A DNA stretch of 5,310 nt from Bacteroidota bacterium (GTDB lineage Bacteria; Bacteroidota; Bacteroidia; Flavobacteriales_D; Crocinitomicaceae). The translations under genes were made by a program, and so were the position numbers. The DNA is taken from the NCBI GenBank assembly GCA_006226555.1, contig SBGS01000236.1, forward strand, positions 1 to 5,310, read 5' to 3'. Within the stretch, counting starts at the first letter, position 1. The number at the start of each line of letters is the position of its first letter. The notes beneath the pieces were generated by a model. The model was given only the letters and a program-made list of their open reading frames with translations, had not been told where the DNA came from and did no database searches. Positions 1 through 5,310 of the stretch are shown piece after piece.

Positions 1-573
1 CTTCTGTCGCATATTGAAAAATTCGTGGATGGTGCGGCTGTAAAGCGTGTTGGTGATCTGAACTTCAGCGTCTGTTCAAAAAACAGCCTTCAGATGCATA
101 CCGTTGATGAGGGCAAGATCTGTAACACCATCCTTTCACTTTACAACGAGGACGCTATTGTGGTAGAGCCCGCGGGTGCTTTATCCATCAGCGTATTGGA
201 TGATCTGAAAAAAGACCTTGAGGGTAAAACGGTGGTTTGTATTGTGAGTGGCGGAAACAATGATGTGAACCGTATGGAAGAGATCCGTGAACGTGCACTG
301 CTCTTTGCAGGAAAGAAACACTATTTCCTCATCGAGTTTCCTCAACGCCCCGGAGCTCTAAAAGAGTTTGTTACGCATATACTTGGAGAAAAGGATGACA
401 TCACCTATTTCCAGTTTGCAAAGAAGAACAATCGCGAAAATGGGCCGGCAGTTGTCGGTATTGAATTAGACAACGCTGATCATATTGGGCTGATCAAAAC
501 GAAGCTAAAAGAAAAGCACTTTGACTTTACATACCTGAACGAAAACTCACTACTGTTTAGTCAGCTCGTCTGA
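1..573 (+). CDS. ilvA: Threonine dehydratase (threonine ammonia-lyase), C-terminal part, 5' truncated by window
   Basis: This PLP enzyme deaminates L-threonine to 2-oxobutanoate and ammonia, the committed step of isoleucine synthesis in the cytoplasm. The frame is open from base 1, so 190 residues are visible. The GTG at position 25 is an internal valine codon, not a start. The visible part begins in the end of the catalytic domain with FVDGAAVKRVGD (residues 8-19). EPAGAL follows at 56-61, then SGGN at 83-86, whose serine by family analogy contacts the PLP pyridine nitrogen. From about residue 106 (HYFLIEFPQRPGALKEF) to the end there is a single ACT-like regulatory domain, the isoleucine-sensing module. 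One such domain, rather than two, indicates the short form of about 400-420 residues, so roughly 220-230 residues including the PLP lysine lie off the left edge. In Bacteroidota ilvA often follows the other ilv genes, but that cannot be seen here. No terminator hairpin follows the stop. Confidence 0.93.
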   Translation, partial: LLSHIEKFVDGAAVKRVGDLNFSVCSKNSLQMHTVDEGKICNTILSLYNEDAIVVEPAGALSISVLDDLKKDLEGKTVVCIVSGGNNDVNRMEEIRERALLFAGKKHYFLIEFPQRPGALKEFVTHILGEKDDITYFQFAKKNNRENGPAVVGIELDNADHIGLIKTKLKEKHFDFTYLNENSLLFSQLV

Positions 574-581
574 TCGCTTCA

Positions 582-612
582 CCTGCCGTTCCAACTTTCT
601 TGCCTATCTTTG
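582..612 (+). promoter_or_regulatory. Probable Bacteroidota-type promoter for the SulP transporter gene
   Basis: TATCTTTG at 605-612 matches the Bacteroidota -7 consensus TAnnTTTG at every fixed position. Nineteen bases upstream, a usual spacing, CCTG at 582-585 is a weak match to the -33 element TTTG. Transcription would start near 617-620, leaving about 40 bases of leader before the ATG at 660. This suggests that the transporter gene can be transcribed separately from ilvA. The -7 match is convincing. The -33 match is poor, so this remains a prediction. Confidence 0.5.
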
Positions 613-645
613 CCCCTTTTTTAACGAAAAACCCGAGTTTTTCCC

Positions 646-653
646 AAGAAAGG
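646..653 (+). promoter_or_regulatory. Ribosome binding site that sets the SulP start
   Basis: AAGAAAGG lies 6 bases before the ATG at 660. The alternative in-frame TTG at 600 lies just upstream of and in frame with the likely -7 promoter element and has no purine-rich site before it. The site therefore favours the ATG at 660 as the start. Confidence 0.55.
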
Positions 654-659
654 CAACAA

Positions 660-2234
660 ATGCAGGCATATTTTAAGTTATTCGATCTAAAACAAAAAGT
701 AAATTATAAGACTGAGATCCTTTCAGGGCTTACAGTCGCGCTTGCGCTTGTTCCGGAAGCGGTCGCCTTCGCATTGCTTGCAGGTCTATCTCCTCTGACT
801 GGTTTATATGCAGCTTTTGTGATGGGATTGGTCACTGCTATTCTAGGCGGAAGACCGGGTATGATCTCCGGGGCAACCGGGGCTGTCGCTGTCGTGTTCG
901 TTGGACTGATTGAAACGCTTAAAACACAAAATCCGGATATTTCCATCGATGAGATCACGCAATACATTTTCGCGACGGTGATCATCGCGGGAGTCATTCA
1001 GATCATTGCAGGATTACTGAAGCTCGGTAAATTGATGAGGCTGGTACCTCAGCCTGTGATCTTTGGTTTTGTAAATGGATTAGCCATCATCATTTTTTCT
1101 GCACAGATCAGTCAATTTACGGTGGACAGTACGGATCCAAATGCCCCATGGATGCAAGGAGCAGAGCTCGCAATTTTTTCAGGTCTGGTTGCTCTCTCTA
1201 TGCTGATCATCTGGGGTCTTCCAAAACTGACCAAGTTCGTACCGGCAGGTTTAGTGGCCATCCTCGTGATCTTTGGAGTTGTTTATGTATTTAACATTGA
1301 TACGACTACCGTAGGCGACATTGCTTCCGTAAAAGGTGAATTTCCTCCGCTTAGTATTCCTGAAATACCATACACTTGGGAAACATTTATGTTATTACTC
1401 CCTTATGCTGGAATTGTGGCAGGAGTTGGGCTGATCGAAAGCTTGTTGACTCTGAATATCGTTGATGAGATCACACAAACACGTGGTAGAGGAAACAAAG
1501 AGGCGGTTGCTCAAGGAACGGCAAATATACTTTCTGGAATACTTTCCGGAATGGGAGGTTGCGCCATGATCGGACAGAGTTTGATCAACATCTCGTCCGG
1601 TTCTCGGGCTCGTCTCGCCGGGATCTTTGCTGCGATCATGTTACTTGTTTTCGTAATGTTTGGCTCTTCCCTGATCGAAAAGCTTCCCATGGCGGCATTG
1701 ACTGGGCTAATGATCATGGTTTCGATCGGAACGTTTGAATGGGCGAGTCTAAGAACCTTTAATAAAATGCCGAAATCGGATGTAATTGTCATGATCGCCG
1801 TAACGCTCATTACCATCTTCCTGCATAATTTAGCTCTTGCTGTGCTGGTTGGAGTGATCATTTCTGCACTTGTATTTGCCTGGGACAATGCGAAAAGAAT
1901 TCGTGCCCGAAAACACATTGACGAGAATGGAATAAAACATTATGAGATCTATGGCCCCTTGTTCTTTGGTTCTGTTCAGGTATTCAATGAAAAATTTGAT
2001 GTGGTGAACGATCCGGAAGAGGTCATTATCGATTTTGCCGAAAGTCGTGTTGTAGATATGTCAGCTATAGAAGCGCTTAATAAATTAACTGAGCGATACC
2101 AGCAAGCCGGAAAAAAAGTACATCTCAGACACCTTAGTGCCGATTGTCTTCAGTTATTAAAAAATGCCGATAAGATCATTGATATCAATGTGATAGAGGA
2201 TCCGACTTATAAAGTAATGACCGATCAACTTTAA
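660..2234 (+). CDS. SulP (SLC26-like) inorganic anion transporter with C-terminal STAS domain
   Basis: This is a 524-residue inner-membrane secondary transporter of the SulP family. Family members move sulfate, bicarbonate, dicarboxylates or other anions, coupled to Na+ or H+. The frame also opens at TTG 600, but the ATG at 660 has a ribosome binding site and gives the usual family N-terminus. The SulP signature is visible at residues 30-54 (LVPEAVAFALLAG, then LSPLTGLYAAF), followed by GGRPGMISGATGA at 63-75. Hydrophobic segments continue to about residue 408. In the core helix, ESLLT begins with E260, at the place where the bicarbonate transporter BicA has its Na+-site aspartate. GGCAMIGQS at 299-307 differs from BicA and recalls the Bacillus YbaR/YvdB-type branch. 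A cytoplasmic STAS domain spans about 424-508, with VVDMSAIEAL including S468 at the usual phospho-site position. BicA-type bicarbonate uptake is possible, but the glutamate argues against copying that annotation, and the substrate cannot be read from sequence. Confidence 0.93.
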   Translation: MQAYFKLFDLKQKVNYKTEILSGLTVALALVPEAVAFALLAGLSPLTGLYAAFVMGLVTAILGGRPGMISGATGAVAVVFVGLIETLKTQNPDISIDEITQYIFATVIIAGVIQIIAGLLKLGKLMRLVPQPVIFGFVNGLAIIIFSAQISQFTVDSTDPNAPWMQGAELAIFSGLVALSMLIIWGLPKLTKFVPAGLVAILVIFGVVYVFNIDTTTVGDIASVKGEFPPLSIPEIPYTWETFMLLLPYAGIVAGVGLIESLLTLNIVDEITQTRGRGNKEAVAQGTANILSGILSGMGGCAMIGQSLINISSGSRARLAGIFAAIMLLVFVMFGSSLIEKLPMAALTGLMIMVSIGTFEWASLRTFNKMPKSDVIVMIAVTLITIFLHNLALAVLVGVIISALVFAWDNAKRIRARKHIDENGIKHYEIYGPLFFGSVQVFNEKFDVVNDPEEVIIDFAESRVVDMSAIEALNKLTERYQQAGKKVHLRHLSADCLQLLKNADKIIDINVIEDPTYKVMTDQL

Positions 2235-2265
2235 TTTCCTGGATTTGATCGATCAATTAAGCTTG
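2235..2265 (+). promoter_or_regulatory. Weak candidate promoter before the ureohydrolase gene
   Basis: TTTC at 2235-2238 and TAAGCTTG at 2258-2265 are spaced by 19 bases. Each has one mismatch to the Bacteroidota -33 (TTTG) and -7 (TAnnTTTG) elements. Transcription would start near 2271, about 35 bases before the ATG. An alternative -7-like site, TAATTTCG at 2274-2281, has no -33 partner at normal spacing. In AT-rich intergenic DNA such matches arise easily by chance. Confidence 0.22.
2245..2256. repeat. Perfect 12-bp palindrome TTGATCGATCAA in intergenic gap
   Basis: Two six-base arms mirror each other without a spacer and hold two adjacent GATC sites. A third GATC lies at 2223-2226, in the last codons of the transporter gene. 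The palindrome sits inside the spacer of the weak promoter candidate, where a dimeric repressor site or methylation-sensitive site could act. It lacks the GC-rich stem, loop and T-run of an intrinsic terminator. The palindrome itself is certain, but its function is not known. Confidence 0.5.
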
Positions 2266-2305
2266 TTTTGATGTAATTTCGGCTTTAACATTCGAATACA
2301 ACATC

Positions 2306-3349
2306 ATGACCAAAGAGGAAAAGATCAGTTCATTTGACCCTAATTCCTGGGCAGATAAAAACGCCAATATTTTCGGCTTACCTTTTACTGTTGACGAAAG
2401 CGAAACAGTGATCATACCTGTTCCATGGGAGGTCACCGTTAGCTATGGAGGGGGTACCGTAAATGGACCGGAAGCTATCTTTGATGCCTCCTTTCAGGTT
2501 GATCTTTACGACCCCTTTGTAAAAGACGCTTGGAAAGCAGGGATCGCCATGGATGAAGTCTCCGAGGAGATGAAAAACAAAAGTGAAGAGCTAAGGATAA
2601 AAGCAGAAGCACACATCGCCGCCTTGGAAAATGGAGAGGCGGGAAACCCGAATGCAGTGCTGGAGATTGATGCCGGATGCGAATGGATGATCTCTGAAGT
2701 TAAAGAACGTTCGCTTTCCTACCTAAAGAAAGACAAATCTGTCTGTCTCGTTGGTGGAGACCACTCTACTCCTCTTGGATTGATCAAGGCATTAGGTGAA
2801 ATACATGATGATTTCGGGATTTTACAGATCGATGCTCATGCCGACCTGCGCGATGCATACGAAGGATTCAAATACTCGCATGCTTCTATCATGTTCAATG
2901 CACTTCAGGAAAGTGCTGTTTCTAAGCTGGTTCAAGTTGGAATACGCGATTATTGTTTTGAAGAGCTTGAAATGATCAACGATTCTAATGGCCAGATCGT
3001 CACTTTCTTTGATCGTGATATCAAACAGCAACAATACCAGAGCGTGAGCTGGAATTCAATTTGTGAAGAGATCGTAAACAACCTTCCTCAAAAAGTTTAT
3101 CTCAGTTTTGATATTGACGGACTTGATCCAAAGCTTTGTCCAAACACCGGAACGCCTGTGGCTGGTGGTTTTGAAACAGAAGAGGTGCTCTTCCTCATAG
3201 AAAAGGTCGTAGAAAGCGGTCGAGAGATCATCGCTATGGACCTCAATGAAGTAAGCCCTTCAGAAGACAATGACTGGGATGCAAATGTTGCGGCCAGGCT
3301 GTTATTCCGTCTTTGCAACCTTATGGTAAAGAGTCAGGGAAAATTATGA
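2306..3349 (+). CDS. Ureohydrolase of the arginase/agmatinase superfamily (agmatinase-like; substrate unproven)
   Basis: This is a 347-residue binuclear-metal hydrolase that would split a guanidino compound to release urea. All metal-binding motifs are intact: GGDHS with H153, DAHAD with D176, H178 and D180, and SFDIDGLDP with D269 and D271. The conserved NEVSP follows with E315, then WDANVAARLLFRL. TGTPVAGGFETEE at 281-293 resembles the agmatinase loop TGTPxxGG. The protein is longer than classical agmatinase SpeB (about 305-315 residues) because of an N-terminal extension (residues 1-30) and an acidic, helical insert at about 84-112. PVPWEVTVSYGGGT at 38-51 takes the place of the PxDxGxxxRxG-like segment seen in classical SpeB. 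Annotation pipelines call this longer branch 'agmatinase family', and I recall that it also includes Ni-dependent guanidine hydrolases, so agmatine is not assured. No speA, arginase-pathway or hyp-type metal chaperone gene is visible nearby. The ATG at 2306 has no clear Shine-Dalgarno, common in Bacteroidota. The gene ends directly against the stop of the converging gene. Confidence 0.88.
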   Translation: MTKEEKISSFDPNSWADKNANIFGLPFTVDESETVIIPVPWEVTVSYGGGTVNGPEAIFDASFQVDLYDPFVKDAWKAGIAMDEVSEEMKNKSEELRIKAEAHIAALENGEAGNPNAVLEIDAGCEWMISEVKERSLSYLKKDKSVCLVGGDHSTPLGLIKALGEIHDDFGILQIDAHADLRDAYEGFKYSHASIMFNALQESAVSKLVQVGIRDYCFEELEMINDSNGQIVTFFDRDIKQQQYQSVSWNSICEEIVNNLPQKVYLSFDIDGLDPKLCPNTGTPVAGGFETEEVLFLIEKVVESGREIIAMDLNEVSPSEDNDWDANVAARLLFRLCNLMVKSQGKL

Positions 3350-3352
3350 TCA
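3347..3352. other. Abutting convergent stop codons (TGATCA)
   Basis: The plus-strand TGA at 3347-3349 is followed at once by the minus-strand stop at 3350-3352 (TGA read from the other strand). The two genes therefore meet with no intergenic base, and the junction is itself a palindrome. No GC-rich hairpin with a T-run is seen within about 60 bases on either side. Transcripts from each side probably run into the opposing gene unless termination is Rho-dependent. Confidence 0.85.
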
Positions 3353-4783
3353 CTCAGAGGTCAGGCCGGAAGCTGTGATCGTTGATCTTTCCTGATAATT
3401 TTCATAATCCGTATTGATCTCCCAAAGATCGTGACCCGCATTTTCAGCGATATTCTCTGCGGCCAGTAAGCCCATCAGAATTGAATGGTCCTGATTGTTA
3501 TACTTAAACGCCCCGTATCTTCCAATTACGGAAAGTCCTTTGAATGATGTAAGGTAATTTTCAACAACTTTCAATGGATCCTTATAACCTCTTCCATAAA
3601 CAGGATAACATTTCGGAATCTTGAAGACATATCCATCGCTGATCTCCAAACCTTCTACTAAGCCCGTTTTCTGCAGCTCCTCTCTTCCCAACTTGATCAG
3701 ATCCTCGTCAGAAGCATTCCAAATTTCATCCTGATCATAAGCCCAATATTCCAAAGCAACAATGGTTGACTTTTCGCCTTGATTGATTTCAGGGACCCAA
3801 TTTGAAAAGTTCGTAATGCGCCCCATCTGCAGATCGGTTGCGTGCACGTATAACCAGTTGTCTGGAAACACGTTTTCTCCCTCAACTTTTAGATAAACGA
3901 GTATCGTATTTCTAAATTTTAAGTTAGAATTTGCGGTTATTACCTCTTCAGGAACCTCGTTTAAGTTGCGAACGAGGTGTGTGATCGGCATAGAAGAAAC
4001 AATATGATCGTACGCATGTTCGACACCATCTGCAGTGGTAAGGGAATTCACTTTATTCCCAATATTGTTTACTTTCTGAACCGGAGTATTCACTAAAACG
4101 CGACCTCCATTTTCACTGACATAATTTGCCATTCGCTCATAAACCAAACCTGTACCTCCCGTTGGATAAGCAAACTGATCTACCAAGGTTTTGTGCTTGG
4201 TTTTACCTCCAGTGAACATAGCATTCCAAACAGCCTTGAACAAGGATAGCTTCTTAATACGCTGTGCAGCAAAATCTTCGTCAAGCTCAGAGCAAGGAAT
4301 ACCCCATAGCTTTTCACTATATGTTTTGAAGAAAATGGAATATAGCTTGTATCCAAATCTGCCTATCACCCAAGATTCGAATGAATTATCCTTTTTCACC
4401 GGGAAAAGACGTTCCTTCGTGTAGCTCAAAACACACACAAATGCTGTTCCTACTCCCAGCTTTTTAAGTGCATCAAATGGTTTTAGTGGATAGTAATAGA
4501 ACTTCTTTTTGTAGTAGATCCTAGTCAAACGATCCACCATTTTATAATCCCTGCCTACGACTTCAAGCCATGCCTTGTTGACCTTTGTATCGGTGCTGAA
4601 AAATCGGTGAGGGCCAAGATCAACTTTTTGATTCCATAACTCTATGGTTCTTGAAAGACCTCCAACATGCTCACTTGCCTCGTATACATGTACCTCAAAT
4701 CCTTTCTTCGTCAATTCATAAGCCGCTGTAATACCTGCAGGACCAGCACCAATGACCGCTACTTTCTTCTTCACATCACTCAT
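3350..4783 (-). CDS. FAD-dependent oxidoreductase, UDP-galactopyranose mutase/amine-oxidase-like
   Basis: This is a 477-residue cytoplasmic flavoprotein. The N-terminus carries the dinucleotide-binding GAGPAG (residues 12-17) with the ribose-binding acid E35, then VGGLSRT (40-46). LGPHRFFS (56-63) places H59 where UDP-galactopyranose mutases have the conserved histidine of their (G/A)xHxFH motif. EKLWGIP (157-163), AAQRIKKLS (172-180) and YPTGGTG (206-212) are typical of the UGM-like flavoproteins of polysaccharide clusters. The C-terminal FAD segment is IGRYGAFKYNNQDHS (420-434). By length and by the RFF variant it is not a classical bacterial Glf (about 370-390 residues), so mutase activity is not shown. 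A redox or isomerase step on a nucleotide sugar or lipid-linked sugar is the better guess. A protoporphyrinogen-oxidase label, which automatic pipelines may give, is unlikely to be correct. Its ATG overlaps the stop of the upstream methyltransferase gene by 4 bases (ATGA), so the two are probably translationally coupled. It appears to be the last gene of its operon. Confidence 0.85.
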   Translation of the reverse strand: MSDVKKKVAVIGAGPAGITAAYELTKKGFEVHVYEASEHVGGLSRTIELWNQKVDLGPHRFFSTDTKVNKAWLEVVGRDYKMVDRLTRIYYKKKFYYYPLKPFDALKKLGVGTAFVCVLSYTKERLFPVKKDNSFESWVIGRFGYKLYSIFFKTYSEKLWGIPCSELDEDFAAQRIKKLSLFKAVWNAMFTGGKTKHKTLVDQFAYPTGGTGLVYERMANYVSENGGRVLVNTPVQKVNNIGNKVNSLTTADGVEHAYDHIVSSMPITHLVRNLNEVPEEVITANSNLKFRNTILVYLKVEGENVFPDNWLYVHATDLQMGRITNFSNWVPEINQGEKSTIVALEYWAYDQDEIWNASDEDLIKLGREELQKTGLVEGLEISDGYVFKIPKCYPVYGRGYKDPLKVVENYLTSFKGLSVIGRYGAFKYNNQDHSILMGLLAAENIAENAGHDLWEINTDYENYQERSTITASGLTSE

Positions 4784-5310
4784 TTCCCAGCCTTTTTAAG
4801 AATAAAATAACCTGTCGTGGTATAGAAATCCCTGATGTAGGGGATATTGAGCAATTTGACCAACTTTCGTGGTTTAAGCTTAAACTTTATTTCGTAATTC
4901 GGATTGATAAAATACAACTGCTCCTCAACGATCTGCAAGCCACTCTTCTTTACTATACGCTTGAATCTTTGAAGAGATATCCCGGTATCATATACGTCTT
5001 CAAGCAATCCATTGATCGTTTGAGGTTTCTCACCAAAGACCTTCATGAAAGCCTTGAAACCACCCCTTCCGGTCAAATGAAACCATGGCAGCTTACTCAA
5101 AATTTTACTTTCACACATTTGCTGGTGTCCTCCAAAAGGATTGCACCATGGCGGGAATCCCTGAAAAATAACCCCGTCATCCTTAATGAAGTTTTTCAGA
5201 ATAGGTATGAACTTTTCCTGATTAGGAATATGTTCAATGGTATCCTTCATAAAGACAATATCAAACTTACCATCCAGACCTTCCACATCATAGATGTCCG
5301 CAGCGATCAA
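4780..5310 (-). CDS. Class I SAM-dependent methyltransferase, C-terminal part, 5' truncated by window
   Basis: 176 residues are visible, and the frame is open to the right edge. The TTG at the edge is an internal leucine codon, not a start. KFDIVFMKDTIEHIP (residues 15-29) is the class I methyltransferase motif after the second strand pair (FDxVxxxxxxEHI). It is followed by a helix and DDGVIFQGFPPW (44-55), the usual post-motif strand. GGHQQMCESK (60-69) is a pattern I associate with methyltransferases of Bacteroidota polysaccharide clusters. The SAM-binding glycine motif (D/ExGxGxG) and about 80-100 N-terminal residues lie beyond the window. The acceptor is unknown. Given the coupled UGM-like flavoprotein, a sugar or glycan intermediate is the likeliest target. 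A stand-alone small-molecule or ubiquinone/menaquinone-type methyltransferase is less likely, because the C-terminal half (about 100-176) is not of that type. The C-terminus is rich in lysine and aromatic residues. Confidence 0.82.
   Translation of the reverse strand: MIAADIYDVEGLDGKFDIVFMKDTIEHIPNQEKFIPILKNFIKDDGVIFQGFPPWCNPFGGHQQMCESKILSKLPWFHLTGRGGFKAFMKVFGEKPQTINGLLEDVYDTGISLQRFKRIVKKSGLQIVEEQLYFINPNYEIKFKLKPRKLVKLLNIPYIRDFYTTTGYFILKKAGK
4791..4797 (-). promoter_or_regulatory. Ribosome binding site for the UGM-like flavoprotein gene
   Basis: Read on the minus strand, AAAAAGG lies 7 bases before the ATG at 4783-4781, inside the last codons of the methyltransferase gene. Together with the ATGA overlap it supports this start and suggests reinitiation by ribosomes finishing the upstream gene. 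Confidence 0.5.

Noticed and set aside
25..27. GTG as the start of a short stand-alone regulatory protein
   Set aside because: The frame continues upstream to base 1 with conserved threonine-dehydratase sequence, so this codon is an internal valine.
704..997. Minus-strand open frame of 97 residues inside the SulP gene
   Set aside because: It is antisense to a clear SulP signature, has a low-complexity Ala/Thr/Ser/Pro composition and no family resemblance, and is a shadow of the real gene.
1511..1918. Minus-strand open frame of 135 residues inside the SulP gene
   Set aside because: It lies wholly within conserved transmembrane coding sequence on the other strand, with no recognisable domain or ribosome binding site.
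2822..3318. Two minus-strand open frames of 70 and 73 residues inside the ureohydrolase gene
   Set aside because: They are antisense to the metal-binding motifs of the ureohydrolase, and their translations look like reverse-complement artefacts.
3287..3319. Inverted repeat GTTGC/GCAAC as a terminator for the minus-strand operon
   Set aside because: A 5-bp stem with a 23-base loop inside coding sequence, with no T-run on the minus strand, is at chance level.
3348..3380. Inverted repeat GATCAC/GTGATC as a bidirectional terminator
   Set aside because: The stem is 6 bp with a 21-base loop and no T-run, and GATC-containing repeats are expected often here because GATC is so common.
3697..4424. 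Short open frames (62 residues on minus, 77 residues on plus) inside the flavoprotein gene
   Set aside because: Both sit in alternate frames of a well-supported gene and show no protein-family features.
5308..5310. TTG at the right edge as the methyltransferase start
   Set aside because: The SAM-binding motif I is missing and the fragment begins just before a mid-domain motif, so the gene continues beyond the window.

Overview
The window looks like chromosomal DNA of a Bacteroidota bacterium, probably a flavobacterium or close relative. The evidence is a moderate GC content, weak or absent Shine-Dalgarno sequences before some genes, a near-consensus Bacteroidota -7 promoter element (TAnnTTTG), and protein sequences that resemble proteins of that phylum. 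The assignment rests on recognition, not on a search. I found no rRNA, tRNA, CRISPR array, insertion sequence or phage gene.

Layout, left to right. Positions 1-573 (+) hold the 3' part of ilvA, threonine dehydratase, whose 5' end lies outside the window. After an 86-base gap with a good promoter candidate comes a SulP-family anion transporter with a C-terminal STAS domain (660-2234, +). A 71-base gap carrying a perfect 12-bp palindrome then leads to a ureohydrolase of the arginase/agmatinase superfamily (2306-3349, +). The direction then flips. Positions 3350-4783 (-) encode a UDP-galactopyranose-mutase-like FAD-dependent oxidoreductase. It overlaps by 4 bases (ATGA) a class I SAM-dependent methyltransferase (4780-5310, -), whose 5' end is beyond the right edge.

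The left half is metabolism and transport: isoleucine synthesis, anion uptake and guanidino-compound hydrolysis. These three genes face the same way but are separated by gaps with promoter candidates, so they need not be one operon. The right half is the tail of a tightly packed minus-strand operon. A UGM-like flavoprotein coupled to a methyltransferase is a usual sign of a surface-polysaccharide or glycan-modification cluster, which would continue past position 5310. The two halves meet tail to tail with no spare base: the stop codons at 3347-3349 and 3350-3352 abut and form the palindrome TGATCA.

Nothing here is clearly a previously undescribed system. The points most worth a second look are the true substrate of the agmatinase-like enzyme, a strong excess of GATC tetramers across the window (69 by hand count), the palindrome in the possible promoter spacer before the ureohydrolase, and the zero-gap convergent junction.
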